A DNA stretch of 64,000 nucleotides from Roseovarius sp. EL26. Its GTDB lineage: Bacteria > Pseudomonadota > Alphaproteobacteria > Rhodobacterales > Rhodobacteraceae. The stretch covers positions 248,001 through 312,000 of the forward strand of contig NZ_OUMZ01000006.1 in NCBI RefSeq assembly GCF_900327775.1, in the 5' to 3' direction. The position numbers were made by a program, and so were the translations under genes. The notes below the pieces were generated by a model. The model was not told the DNA's origin and ran no database searches. It saw only the letters and a list, made by a program, of their open reading frames with translations. Positions within the stretch are counted from its first letter, which is position 1, and each line of letters opens with the position of its first letter. Positions 10,735-19,719 of the stretch are shown one piece after another.

Positions 10735-11164
10735 AAAACAGGCTGACAAAGTGACGATCCCCGTCATTTCCCAGCTCGCGCGCAGCGACCTCTGGGGCGA
10801 GCCAAAGCGGAATGTGTCCGGCTTCGCGGGGTGGCGCAATTTGACGGGCGGGTCGCGCCATATAAATCATGCAAATTTTTTCAGCCCACATATCGTATTC
10901 AGGCATATATACAAAACGCCGAAAGGCCCCCAACCGACGCGGGTGTGCGATGCTCCAACCGGTTTCTTCATGCACTTCTCGGTGCAGAGCTTCAATCGGG
11001 GATTCACCGGGGTCGATACCACCGCCGGGCAGTTGTAATTCGGGCTCAGGTTCTTTTTGTAAGGTGACCAGTAATTGCCCATCGCGTGGCAGGATCGCGT
11101 AGACACCGGGGCGCGGTGTGTACCTTTTTTCTGGATTAGGTTGCTCTCCAAAACGTCGAATCAT
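10721..11164 (-). CDS. Nudix hydrolase
   Basis: 147 residues from ATG 11164 (a longer in-frame extension to 11278 has no family resemblance and would overlap the hslO leader). The Nudix box is GGGIDPGESPIEALHREVHE followed by ETGW, with the REVHEE core. It hydrolyses a nucleoside diphosphate linked to another group; the substrate is unknown. The N-terminal RYTPRPGVYAIL strand and the late tryptophan-rich tail fit general MutT-like housekeeping enzymes. Divergent from hslO with an 79-base gap; the stop overlaps the convergent response regulator gene. Confidence 0.88.
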   Translation of the reverse strand: MIRRFGEQPNPEKRYTPRPGVYAILPRDGQLLVTLQKEPEPELQLPGGGIDPGESPIEALHREVHEETGWSIAHPRRLGAFRRFVYMPEYDMWAEKICMIYMARPARQIAPPREAGHIPLWLAPEVAARELGNDGDRHFVSLFSKLF

Positions 11165-11243
11165 GTAATAGGCTCTTGGTCTGTGGCTTGCCGAACTTAT
11201 ATAGTCGCGATATGCCAAGTTTTGGCGCTTAAGGATACCCCCG

Positions 11244-12236
11244 ATGACACTTGGACAAAAAATTACCTGGGACGACACGGTACTTCCGTTTCAGTTGGAT
11301 AAATCAGACACCCGTGGCCGGGTTGCCCGTCTCGATGGCGTGTTGGATGGTATTTTAAGGCAACATAACTATCCGGAACAGGTTGAGGCGTTGGTTGCCG
11401 AAATGGCGTTGCTGACGGCATTGATCGGGCAGGCCATCAAGTTGCGCTGGAAACTTTCGCTGCAAGTGCAGACCAAAGGTGCCGTGCGGATGATCGCGAC
11501 GGATTACTACGCCCCTGCGAAAGAGGGCGATGCCGCCCGAATCCGGGCCTATGCAAGTTATGATCCAGACAGGATCACCGATGCGCTGCCGTTTGAGCAG
11601 TTGGGTGAAGGGTATTTTGCAGTTTTGATCGACCAGGGCGAAGGCACTGAACCCTATCAGGGGATCACGCCAATTGCTGGATCGAGCCTTAGCGAATGCG
11701 CCGAGGCGTATTTTGCGCAATCTGAGCAGTTGCCGACCAGTTTTGCGTTGAGTTTTGGTAAATCAACCGAAGGCGATAGCGCCGAACATTGGCGCGCGGG
11801 CGGTATCATGCTGCAGCACATGCCAAAGGCATCGCCGTTTGCCACAGATGGTGGTTCTGGCGAGGGCGGCCTGCTGTCGGCAGAGGATATCATTGATGAT
11901 GAAGGTGGGGAAAACTGGACCCGGGCGAATACGCTGCTCAGCACGGTTGAAGAGCTCGAACTGATTGGCCCATTGGTTTCGCCGTCCGAGTTGTTGGTCC
12001 GCTTGTTCCATGAGGAAGGCCCGCGGGTCTTTGATCCACAAGCGGTGCGCTTTGGCTGTACTTGTTCCGAGGATCGGGTGCGTAGCAGCCTGTCGATTTA
12101 TTCGGCGAAGGACATTGCAACGATGACAACGCCCGAGGGGCTGGTTACGGCGGATTGTCAGTTCTGCAGTGCGCATTACATACTTGACCCCAAAACGGTG
12201 GGTTTTGAGGCGGAAGAGCCATCAAGTGACAGCTGA
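11244..12236 (+). CDS. hslO: Redox-regulated chaperone Hsp33
   Basis: Cytoplasmic holdase of 330 residues that becomes active when its zinc site is oxidised. The four zinc-binding cysteines are C272, C274 (FGCTCSEDR) and C305, C308 (DCQFCSAHY), giving the CxC...CxxC pattern. The N-terminal substrate-binding domain (LIGQAIKLRWKLSLQVQTKG) is typical. The start at 11244 has an AAGGA site. The gene overlaps the following Nudix gene by 11 bases, so the two are translated in sequence. Confidence 0.96.
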   Translation: MTLGQKITWDDTVLPFQLDKSDTRGRVARLDGVLDGILRQHNYPEQVEALVAEMALLTALIGQAIKLRWKLSLQVQTKGAVRMIATDYYAPAKEGDAARIRAYASYDPDRITDALPFEQLGEGYFAVLIDQGEGTEPYQGITPIAGSSLSECAEAYFAQSEQLPTSFALSFGKSTEGDSAEHWRAGGIMLQHMPKASPFATDGGSGEGGLLSAEDIIDDEGGENWTRANTLLSTVEELELIGPLVSPSELLVRLFHEEGPRVFDPQAVRFGCTCSEDRVRSSLSIYSAKDIATMTTPEGLVTADCQFCSAHYILDPKTVGFEAEEPSSDS

Positions 12237-12834
12237 TGTACTTCAGCCAATCCTGAAAGCTATCCGCCATGGCGGAAATCTGTCGTCTGATTATGATCTT
12301 AATCCAGATGTGAAACTTCCGGCTGGCCGCAAATTGCGACCGGCGGCTGTGCTTGTACCGATCTACATGGATGGGTCGAAAGCCCAGTTAATCCTGACCA
12401 AGCGATCATCGGCATTGAAGCATCACCCCGGGCAAATTGCCTTTCCGGGTGGCAAACAGGACCCCGACGATGCAGACTTGATTGCCACGGCGCTGCGTGA
12501 ATCTTGGGAAGAGATTGGATTGAGCCAGGATACTGTTGAGGTTCTGGGCAGCCTGCAGCCACATGAAACTGTCACCAGCTTTACCGTGACCCCGATTGTG
12601 GGGTTGATTAAGGGTGATTTTACCCCTGTGGCTGAACCCGGTGAAGTGGATGAAGTGTTTTCAGTGCCGCTTAATCATGCGCTCAACCCGGACAATTTCA
12701 TCGTTGAAGGGCGCTATTGGCAGGGGACGTTGCGTCGTTATTATACCGTGCCTTATGGGCCGTATTACATTTGGGGTGCGACGGCCCGGATGCTGAGAAC
12801 ATTGGCAGAACTTGCGGTGAACCATGAAGATTGA
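12226..12834 (+). CDS. CoA pyrophosphatase-type Nudix hydrolase (NudL/YeaB-like)
   Basis: 202 residues from GTG 12226, which overlaps the hslO stop; an ATG at 12169 in the same frame would lie deep inside hslO and add residues without family similarity. The domain shows the NudL-type UPF0035 signature (LTKRSSALKHHPGQIAFPGG) directly followed by the Nudix box (GKQDPDDADLIATALRESWEEIG). Family members cleave CoA and its derivatives. The stop overlaps the start of the CCA-adding enzyme gene by 11 bases. Confidence 0.9.
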   Translation: MTADVLQPILKAIRHGGNLSSDYDLNPDVKLPAGRKLRPAAVLVPIYMDGSKAQLILTKRSSALKHHPGQIAFPGGKQDPDDADLIATALRESWEEIGLSQDTVEVLGSLQPHETVTSFTVTPIVGLIKGDFTPVAEPGEVDEVFSVPLNHALNPDNFIVEGRYWQGTLRRYYTVPYGPYYIWGATARMLRTLAELAVNHED

Positions 12835-13978
12835 AGCCGACTGGATCAAATCACATGCGTCGCAAGTGGTTTGCCAAATGCTGGCGTCCAATCAGCACCA
12901 GGTTTTTTTCGTGGGTGGCTGCGTGCGCAACGCGCTGTTTGGGGCGCCGGTCAATGACCTAGATATTTCAACAGATGCACGTCCGGAAACCGTTTTGTTC
13001 TTGGCCAAAAGCGCTGGCTTGAAAGCTATCCCAACGGGGATTGAACATGGCACAGTGACCGTCATCAGCGATGGCGTGCCCTATGAAATCACGACTTTTC
13101 GCAAAGATGTTCGAACCAATGGTCGCCATGCTGAGGTGACGTTTTCCAACAGCATGGTCGAGGATGCTGTGCGGCGCGATTTTACCATGAATGCGCTTTA
13201 TGCCGATCCGGAGGGTACTGTTGTTGATCCACTTGATGGTTTACCTGACCTTCAGGCGCGCCGGGTCCGTTTTATTCATGACCCTGAGAAACGCATTCAG
13301 GAAGATTACCTGCGGATCTTGCGGCTTTTCCGGTTTCATGCCTGGTATGGCGACCCGGCCGAAGGGTTAGATGCTGATGGGTTGGCTGCCGTGGCAGGTA
13401 ATGTCGAAGGTCTGATGCAAGTTTCAAAAGAGCGTATCGGCAGTGAGATGCTCAAGCTGCTGTCTGCGGATAATCCGGCGCCATCTGTGGCGGCGATGCA
13501 GATCACCGGTGTATTGCAAGCGATCCTGTCAGGCGCGCAATGTGATGCGCTTTCGGTTCTAATCAAATTGGAAGAGGATCTGGGTATCGGCCCCGATCCA
13601 ATTCGCCGCTTGGCCTACATCGGTGGTCAAAACGTTCAGGAACAGCTGCGGATTAGCAAAACACAGGTGCGCGAGCTGCAAGTATTGACAAAGGTCAGTC
13701 GAGATAGTGTTGGTTTTGCGGAAGCCGGATACCGTTACGGGCACAAATCGGGCGCTGATATTCTGTTGTTACGCAGTGCCTTGCTACAACAACCGGTGGA
13801 AACCAGTCAGCTGAAAATGATCAAGGATGCGGCGGAACAAAAGTTTCCAATCTCAGCTGTTGATTTGATGCCAGAATATTCCGGGGCGGCGTTGGGGGCA
13901 AAGCTGGACGCGTTAGAGCACCTCTGGATCGGGTCCGGCTTTACACTGTCCAAGCGGGATCTACTGGCGCGGTTATGA
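12824..13978 (+). CDS. CCA tRNA nucleotidyltransferase / poly(A) polymerase family
   Basis: Class II nucleotidyltransferase of 384 residues. GGCVRNALFG (31-40) and the metal-binding DLD (D45, D47) form the catalytic centre; RRDFTMNALYAD and RFIHDPEKRIQEDYLRILRLFRFHA are the neck motifs of CCA-adding enzymes. It completes or repairs tRNA 3' ends. Third gene of the hslO-Nudix-cca overlap string. Its last six bases overlap the stop of the convergent LysR gene. Whether it adds the whole CCA or only part cannot be read here. Confidence 0.93.
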   Translation: MKIEADWIKSHASQVVCQMLASNQHQVFFVGGCVRNALFGAPVNDLDISTDARPETVLFLAKSAGLKAIPTGIEHGTVTVISDGVPYEITTFRKDVRTNGRHAEVTFSNSMVEDAVRRDFTMNALYADPEGTVVDPLDGLPDLQARRVRFIHDPEKRIQEDYLRILRLFRFHAWYGDPAEGLDADGLAAVAGNVEGLMQVSKERIGSEMLKLLSADNPAPSVAAMQITGVLQAILSGAQCDALSVLIKLEEDLGIGPDPIRRLAYIGGQNVQEQLRISKTQVRELQVLTKVSRDSVGFAEAGYRYGHKSGADILLLRSALLQQPVETSQLKMIKDAAEQKFPISAVDLMPEYSGAALGAKLDALEHLWIGSGFTLSKRDLLARL

Positions 13979-14860
13979 GGCGTGGCCCGAGGCTTTTAGG
14001 TTTTTGATAATCAAGTCGCACAGTTCTTCCGCCAATCTGATGTCACGGGATTGCTCGCGAACATAGAGGTATACATGTCGTTTGTCGGGCAGATCCGAGA
14101 TGGCGCGGAAGGCCAAGGCATCTGGCATGAACTGAACCACGGTTTGCGGCAGGATCGTCACCCAGTTGCCACTTCGTACCATTGCAATCAACGAGTGGGT
14201 GTTGTGCACAGTGATTTCGGCGCCGGCTACAGCCGCTTGGAAAGCCGGTGTTTTAATCAGACCACATAGGTTGTTATGTACAAAGCGGTTTGAGGTCACG
14301 TCGGCAATGGTTGGTGGTTCAGGGGCGCTGATCATAGGGTGATCGGCGGCACAGACCAGGCCGAATCGATCCTCAAACAGGGGGATGGAGCGCACGCCGT
14401 TAAGAACAAAATGACCAGAGGCAATGCCAATATCGGCATGACCCTGCACCATGGCGTCCATCACCTGATGTGTGTCTGTATCGCGCAGTTCGATCATCAC
14501 GCCGGGATGGTTGCGGCTGATGGTTTCAATTGCTGTTGGAAAGACATGTGCTGCGATCGAAGGGACAGATACAATGCGGATTAACCCATGTGGCGAGGCT
14601 GCAGAAGTTTCAATGGCATGGACTGTGTGATCAAACTGCTGAAGCTGTTTTTGCGCCAGATCAAAGACTTGCTCTCCAAATGGCGACAGGCGGTTTTTCC
14701 GTTCAGTTTCAAATAGGCGTTCGCCCAGATGGTCTTGTAGTTGCTTTAGGGTCATCGATACCGCAGACTGGGTGCGACCCAGACGGTTTGCCGCTTCGGA
14801 CAGGTTCCCGGCCTGCACCACGGTGCAGAAACATCTCAGCATTTCGATCTTGATTGTCAT
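13973..14860 (-). CDS. LysR family transcriptional regulator
   Basis: 295 residues. N-terminal winged helix-turn-helix (EMLRCFCTVVQAGNLSEAANRLGRTQSAVSMTLKQLQ, about residues 5-41; read as successive helices) and a periplasmic-binding-protein-like effector domain (from about 90). It is divergent from the aldehyde dehydrogenase operon, and a perfect dyad abuts its start codon, so it most likely controls the 14960-20736 operon and itself. The effector is unknown; it should be an intermediate of that pathway. Confidence 0.93.
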   Translation of the reverse strand: MTIKIEMLRCFCTVVQAGNLSEAANRLGRTQSAVSMTLKQLQDHLGERLFETERKNRLSPFGEQVFDLAQKQLQQFDHTVHAIETSAASPHGLIRIVSVPSIAAHVFPTAIETISRNHPGVMIELRDTDTHQVMDAMVQGHADIGIASGHFVLNGVRSIPLFEDRFGLVCAADHPMISAPEPPTIADVTSNRFVHNNLCGLIKTPAFQAAVAGAEITVHNTHSLIAMVRSGNWVTILPQTVVQFMPDALAFRAISDLPDKRHVYLYVREQSRDIRLAEELCDLIIKNLKASGHAS

Positions 14861-14879
14861 ATTTCAGTTTTATTGAAAT
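14861..14879. promoter_or_regulatory. LysR operator (T-N11-A dyad)
   Basis: ATTTCA and TGAAAT form a perfect inverted repeat with a 7-base spacer, matching the T-N11-A pattern of LysR sites. It lies directly against the regulator's start codon and about 80 bases before the dehydrogenase start. Confidence 0.7.
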
Positions 14880-14959
14880 TCCATTCAGCAGTTTGAATTT
14901 GACTGATGGTAGCTTCAGAGTCCATCTATTTTTCAAATCCTAAATTTCCGGAGTCGACG

Positions 14960-16411
14960 ATGTCTGCAACGCAACTGAACCTTATTGCTGGCGAATGGGC
15001 CGCTGGCGAGAGCGAAATCGAAAACCGTAACCCATCGGACCTCAGCGATCTGGTTGGCATGTTTGCACAGGCCAGCACTGATCAGTTGGAGCAAACTTTG
15101 GATCAAGCCCAAGTTGCGCAACGTGAATGGGCGGCCTACGGCCTTGAGCGCAAGCAAAATGTTCTGATGAACATCGGTAACGAGCTGATGGCACGCGCCG
15201 AAGAGCTGGGCACATTGCTGAGCCGCGAAGAAGGTAAGCCAATTGCAGAAGGCAAAGGCGAAGTTTTCCGCGCTGGTCAGTTCTTTACATATTACGCTGC
15301 TGAAGTTCTGCGTCAGCTTGGCGAAAACGCCGATTCCGTGCGCCCAGACATCGAAGTTGATGTGCGCCGCGAAGCTGTTGGCGTAGTTGCCATCATCAGC
15401 CCATGGAACTTTCCAACTGCGACAGCGTCGTGGAAAATCGCACCTGCGCTTTGCTATGGTAACGCGGTTGTTTGGAAACCCGCAAACATCACACCGGCGT
15501 CTGCCGTTGCTCTGACAGAGATCATCAATCGTCAGGACATCCCTAAAGGATTGTTCAGCTTGGTTGTGGGCGCCGGTCGGTCGATCGGTCAACGTCTGGT
15601 CGAAAGCCCAAAGGTCAACGCGATTTCCTTCACAGGTTCTGTACCTGTGGGCAAAGGGATTGCGACAGCTGCGATCCAGAACTTGACCAAAGTTCAGATG
15701 GAAATGGGTTCCAAGAACGCTCTGGCCGTTATGGATGACGCCGATATCGATCTGGCTGTTTCCGTGGCTTTGGGTGGCGCGTTTGGTTCAACTGGTCAAA
15801 AATGTACCGCGTCTTCACGTCTGGTTGTTCATGCCGCTGTGCATGATGCCTTTGTTGAGAAACTGGTTGCCGGCGCACAGGCGATGAAAGTTGGCCACGC
15901 ACAGGAAGCCGGAATTCAGATGGGTCCGGTTGTCAGCGAGCAACAGCTGAACGAAAACCTTGCCTACGTTGATCTGGGTAAATCCGAAGGCGCTGAGTTG
16001 GCCTGTGGTGGTGTACGTCTCGATATGCCGCACGAAGGGTACTACATGTCGCCTGGCGTGTTCCTGAACACCAACAACAACATGCGTATCAACCGCGAAG
16101 AAATGTTTGCGCCGCTGACATCTGTCATCAAAGTGGGCAGCTATGACGAAGCGCTGAGCGTTGTGAACGATACAAACTTCGGCCTCACATCGGGCATCGT
16201 GACGCAAAGCTTGGCACGTGCTACGCACTTCCGTCGCAATGCACGGACCGGCGTTGTGACCGTGAACCTGCCAACAGCCGGTACAGACTATCACGTGCCA
16301 TTCGGTGGTCGCGGCGACAGCTCTTACGGGCCACGCGAACAGGGTAAAGCAGCGGCTGAATTCTACACCACTGTAAAAACCGCATATATTGCAGCCGGAA
16401 AGCCAGCATAA
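14960..16411 (+). CDS. Aldehyde dehydrogenase, alpha-ketoglutaric-semialdehyde dehydrogenase type
   Basis: NAD(P)-dependent aldehyde dehydrogenase of 483 residues. I use ATG 14960, which has a ribosome site (CGGAG), rather than ATG 14906, which lies over the promoter region. Catalytic C282 (TGQKCTASS) and E248 (MEMGSKNAL) are present, with SPWNFP and WKPAN for cofactor binding. The C-terminal TDYHVPFGGRGDSSYG stretch resembles ketoglutaric semialdehyde dehydrogenases of sugar-acid and hydroxyproline catabolism; this substrate is an inference. First gene of a five-gene operon whose next gene starts inside its stop codon (TAATG). Confidence 0.88.
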   Translation: MSATQLNLIAGEWAAGESEIENRNPSDLSDLVGMFAQASTDQLEQTLDQAQVAQREWAAYGLERKQNVLMNIGNELMARAEELGTLLSREEGKPIAEGKGEVFRAGQFFTYYAAEVLRQLGENADSVRPDIEVDVRREAVGVVAIISPWNFPTATASWKIAPALCYGNAVVWKPANITPASAVALTEIINRQDIPKGLFSLVVGAGRSIGQRLVESPKVNAISFTGSVPVGKGIATAAIQNLTKVQMEMGSKNALAVMDDADIDLAVSVALGGAFGSTGQKCTASSRLVVHAAVHDAFVEKLVAGAQAMKVGHAQEAGIQMGPVVSEQQLNENLAYVDLGKSEGAELACGGVRLDMPHEGYYMSPGVFLNTNNNMRINREEMFAPLTSVIKVGSYDEALSVVNDTNFGLTSGIVTQSLARATHFRRNARTGVVTVNLPTAGTDYHVPFGGRGDSSYGPREQGKAAAEFYTTVKTAYIAAGKPA

Positions 16412-17385
16412 TGCGGATCGATGGCCTGCAATATGTCAACTGGTCGGAAAAGGTTTTCCGCCAACTTCGTGAAGGTGATGTGGATGCAATCCACGTCACC
16501 ATCTCTTATCATGAGAATTTTCGTGAAACGGTTCTGAACTTTGAAAAGTGGAACCGTTGGTTTGAACAGTTCCCTGATCTGATCATGAAGGGGCAGTGGG
16601 CCAGCGATATCGATAAAGCCAGGGAAACCGGCCGCACGGCTGTTTTCTTTGGCTTTCAAAACCCCAGCCCGATCGAAGACGACATTGGGCTGGTGGAAAT
16701 CGTGCATACCCTCGGCGCACGTTTCATGCAGCTGACCTATAACAACCAATCGCTGCTAGCGACCGGCTGTTATGAGGCCGAAGACATGGGCATCACCCGT
16801 ATGGGCAAGCAGGTCATCAAAGAGATGAACCGTGTTGGTCTGGTGGTCGACATGAGCCATTCGGCGGACCGTTCTACAATTGAGGCGGCGGACCTGTCTG
16901 AGCGCCCGATTGCCATCACTCATGCGAACCCACATGAATGGTCGCCCGCGCTGCGCAACAAAAAAGACGACGTCATCTGTGCAGTTACTGAAAACGGTGG
17001 CATGTTCGGCTTTTCGGTCTACCCTCATCACCTCAAGGGTAAAGGCGACTGCACTTTGGAAAGCTTCTGCCAGATGATTGCGGACACCGCTGAGAAATAC
17101 GGCGCAGAGCATCTGGGGATTGGCACAGATCTGTGTCAGGATCAGCCCGACAGTATTGTTGAGTGGATGCGCGTTGGTCGTTGGACCAAAGAAATCGACT
17201 ACGGCGAAGGTTCGGCAAGTAATGCAGGCTTTCCGCCAATGCCAAGTTGGTTTGAAGACAACCGCCACTTTGGCAACATTGAGCAAGGGCTGCGCGATGT
17301 CGGTATGAACGACGCCGAGGTCGCAGGCATTATGGGTAAGAACTGGTATCGGTTCTTCGCAGAAAACTTCGGACCGCAAGGGTAA
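16411..17385 (+). CDS. M19 (renal dipeptidase)-like protein with altered metal site
   Basis: 324 residues with the TIM-barrel layout of membrane dipeptidase family M19. Canonical members carry H-x-D near the N-terminus and a bridging glutamate; here the N-terminal motif reads DGLQYVNW (L6 and Y8 in place of the metal-binding H and D) and the usual E-G-G segment reads GFQNPSP. The second-site histidines H150 (DMSHS) and H171 (ITHANPH) and the late aspartate (GIGTDLCQD) remain. It may bind one metal and act on something other than dipeptides. Start codon overlaps the dehydrogenase stop. Family assignment is confident, function not. Confidence 0.82.
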   Translation: MRIDGLQYVNWSEKVFRQLREGDVDAIHVTISYHENFRETVLNFEKWNRWFEQFPDLIMKGQWASDIDKARETGRTAVFFGFQNPSPIEDDIGLVEIVHTLGARFMQLTYNNQSLLATGCYEAEDMGITRMGKQVIKEMNRVGLVVDMSHSADRSTIEAADLSERPIAITHANPHEWSPALRNKKDDVICAVTENGGMFGFSVYPHHLKGKGDCTLESFCQMIADTAEKYGAEHLGIGTDLCQDQPDSIVEWMRVGRWTKEIDYGEGSASNAGFPPMPSWFEDNRHFGNIEQGLRDVGMNDAEVAGIMGKNWYRFFAENFGPQG

Positions 17386-17392
17386 TACTTAT

Positions 17393-19081
17393 ATGGAAGC
17401 AATCGCTCAGACACACATTGCCAGACGTGACCCTGAAACCATGATGCGCTTGTCACGGTTAGGGTCGCTGCATCAATGTCGCTTAAGCTTCATGCGGCAG
17501 CTGACGCGCCGTTTGGCGCGGGAGAACTGGTCTTTTTCACGATCTGTTTTTGATATTGATGAAAATGGTGTCGGTCGTGCGGTGTACACCGCGCAAGGGC
17601 CAGAGCGTGCGTATTCCTTGGTTGCTTTCGCCCATGATTTGCCACCCGAAATGCGCTCAGACCGTGTGATTGCTACGGCATGGGATGCTACATTCACGTT
17701 GTTTGATGGCATTCCTACCGCTGAAGACGTTGAACGCCTGTCGCATAATGTTCCGTTACAAGAAGCGGGCCGTGTCAGCGAAAACGAAATCTCTGTTTCA
17801 CGCGCTAACCGCTCTGTTCGTCTTTGGGCGCATGTGGTGGACGCGCTTGCTAGCGGTAAACAGCCGGATCTGGAACAGATCCATAGCGTTGGCTATCTGA
17901 TGCGGACCAGTGCGGTTTACGGATCGGGAAAACTGGGTGCCGCTGATCGCGAGGTTATCGCAGAGCGCGAAGAAATGCATTCGCCGTTTCAGGCAGAAAT
18001 GCTGTCGGTCTATCTGACCCGCGGATTTATTCGTGATCTGGTACAGCATATGGCCCAGGTGAAAGGTGGCAAACAAACTGTCGATCTTGACCCGGATATT
18101 GCCCGCTGGCTGGGCATTGGTAACTCTACCGGTCTTGGCATGGCACCCTATCTGGTGAACCATCCGGTTCTGTTAAACAACTGGATCATGGCGCGCGAAG
18201 ATGCGATTTCACGTGTGCGGTCCCTTGAAGTTGCCTCATCAGAAGAGAGCGATCATTTCCGTAGTATCTATGAACGCAGTAAGCTTTCTATTTCATGGTG
18301 GCACTCTAAACACCCGACACAGCTGGAAAAACTGGCGGCGCTGCGGGCTGATCTGGATAAGGTTACTGGTCATCTGGCAGCAGTTGATTTGACCAATGAC
18401 CATCCATGGAATCGTTTGATCGAATGGTCTGAAGAGACACTCAGCGAAGAAGGGCAAGAACTTGTCGCCTCGCTTATGCTGGAGCCTTACGGACATATTG
18501 TTGATGATCTGGGCCGTAGCATGGCCAATCAGAATATGGATGTTTTCTATATTGATGGATCAATGAGCGTCGACGATCTGCGATCAATGCTGGTTGAACA
18601 ATTTGGCTGGGCCTTGGACAAAGATTGGGATGCGCAAGAACACTGTGCCCGCGCATGGTACGTGTCCGAAGAAAAGCTGGAACCACGTCTGGGTGAACGC
18701 TTTGATGAGCCGATCCAAGAATATGAGCAGCCTCTGGCGCCGGCGCGCGATGCGGCTCGTGCCCATGCGGCGCTTTCTCATTGGGATGGAAAAAAACGCG
18801 TCGCAGATTTCTTGCTGCAGCACCCTGAACATCGTCATACTGTGCGCCGCGTCCAGATCCGCCCAATCGCGCCTTATGGTGAAATTCAGGATAATACGAT
18901 TAGCTGTGATATCATGCCGATTGATATGCTGCGCTGTAAATTGTCGTTCTTTGGTGCCACTCATTTTGATCCGCGCTCGGATCGCTGGCTGCGTATCTGC
19001 ATGTATGCTGGTGCGCCTTATCCTGATGAATTGACTGTCGAAAACGCCGATCTGTGGGTCTACCCGGAGATGCCAACATGA
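17393..19081 (+). CDS. Conserved protein of unknown function in the LysR-controlled operon
   Basis: 562 residues, soluble by sequence (no signal peptide or membrane helix). I recognise no domain. It is rich in acidic and aromatic residues, has tryptophan-containing segments (ISWWHSKHPTQLEKL, FGWALDKDWDAQEHCARAWY) and a C-terminal YGEIQDNTISCDIMPIDMLRC stretch that looks like a beta-rich end domain. It starts eight bases after the M19-like gene and its stop overlaps the next start (ATGA), so it is a tightly coupled part of the operon. Plausibly an enzyme subunit or processing partner of the DUF3726-like protein; that is inference from coupling only. Confidence 0.8.
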   Translation: MEAIAQTHIARRDPETMMRLSRLGSLHQCRLSFMRQLTRRLARENWSFSRSVFDIDENGVGRAVYTAQGPERAYSLVAFAHDLPPEMRSDRVIATAWDATFTLFDGIPTAEDVERLSHNVPLQEAGRVSENEISVSRANRSVRLWAHVVDALASGKQPDLEQIHSVGYLMRTSAVYGSGKLGAADREVIAEREEMHSPFQAEMLSVYLTRGFIRDLVQHMAQVKGGKQTVDLDPDIARWLGIGNSTGLGMAPYLVNHPVLLNNWIMAREDAISRVRSLEVASSEESDHFRSIYERSKLSISWWHSKHPTQLEKLAALRADLDKVTGHLAAVDLTNDHPWNRLIEWSEETLSEEGQELVASLMLEPYGHIVDDLGRSMANQNMDVFYIDGSMSVDDLRSMLVEQFGWALDKDWDAQEHCARAWYVSEEKLEPRLGERFDEPIQEYEQPLAPARDAARAHAALSHWDGKKRVADFLLQHPEHRHTVRRVQIRPIAPYGEIQDNTISCDIMPIDMLRCKLSFFGATHFDPRSDRWLRICMYAGAPYPDELTVENADLWVYPEMPT

Positions 19082-19707
19082 ACTATTCCCTGAACGAGAT
19101 TGAAGCCACGTCCAAAAAAGCGGCGCGTGGTGCCGGTTATAGCTGGGGCATGGCTGAAGAGGCCGGAAAAGCGGCGCGTTGGTTGTGCATTCAAGGGCAA
19201 GATGGTTGTGCTGCTTTGGCTGGGTTTCTTGGTCAAATCGATGGAAAAACCTTGGCAGACCACCGACCGCAGGACCTGTCTGGGCAATGGAGCGCCAAGT
19301 CGACCCTTTGCCCATTGACAGCTGGGGCGGCCTTATCTGACTGCGCGCATGATTTGACCACAGATGAGATTATCTTAAGCGAAGTTGCCTATCCTGCGCT
19401 GCTTTTGCCATTTGCCTCTCGTGTGGCCATTCGCCTTGGTCGGTTTGTTGAATTAGAGTGTGACGAGGTTTTTGCCACGACAAACGGCCCAGAGCTATAT
19501 CTTGATGAACCCTTGCCGAGGCATGGCACCAAGGTGACGGTGCGATTGCAAACCAAGATGGATTTGGCCCTGCCAAGACATACGCGTGGTGTCCCGACAC
19601 AGGATGTTTGGGCGACATTGAACAAATTTGCCCACCGCACCTATGCCCCTGCCACTGAAGAGTCGCGCCTGCTGGGTGCCGGTGCTGGCCTATCTGACAA
19701 CGATTGA
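19078..19707 (+). CDS. DUF3726-like protein
   Basis: 209 residues from ATG 19078, which overlaps the previous stop; an upstream ATG at 19054 is inside the preceding gene. The N-terminus (SLNEIEATSKKAARGAGYSWGMAEEAGKAARWL) matches what I recall of DUF3726 proteins, small soluble proteins found beside Ldh-family oxidoreductases. No catalytic motif is evident. Its fixed place between the 562-residue unknown and the oxidoreductase suggests a shared pathway. DUF assignment is from memory and should be confirmed. Confidence 0.75.
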   Translation: MNYSLNEIEATSKKAARGAGYSWGMAEEAGKAARWLCIQGQDGCAALAGFLGQIDGKTLADHRPQDLSGQWSAKSTLCPLTAGAALSDCAHDLTTDEIILSEVAYPALLLPFASRVAIRLGRFVELECDEVFATTNGPELYLDEPLPRHGTKVTVRLQTKMDLALPRHTRGVPTQDVWATLNKFAHRTYAPATEESRLLGAGAGLSDND

Positions 19708-19719
19708 TCCGAGGAAAAT

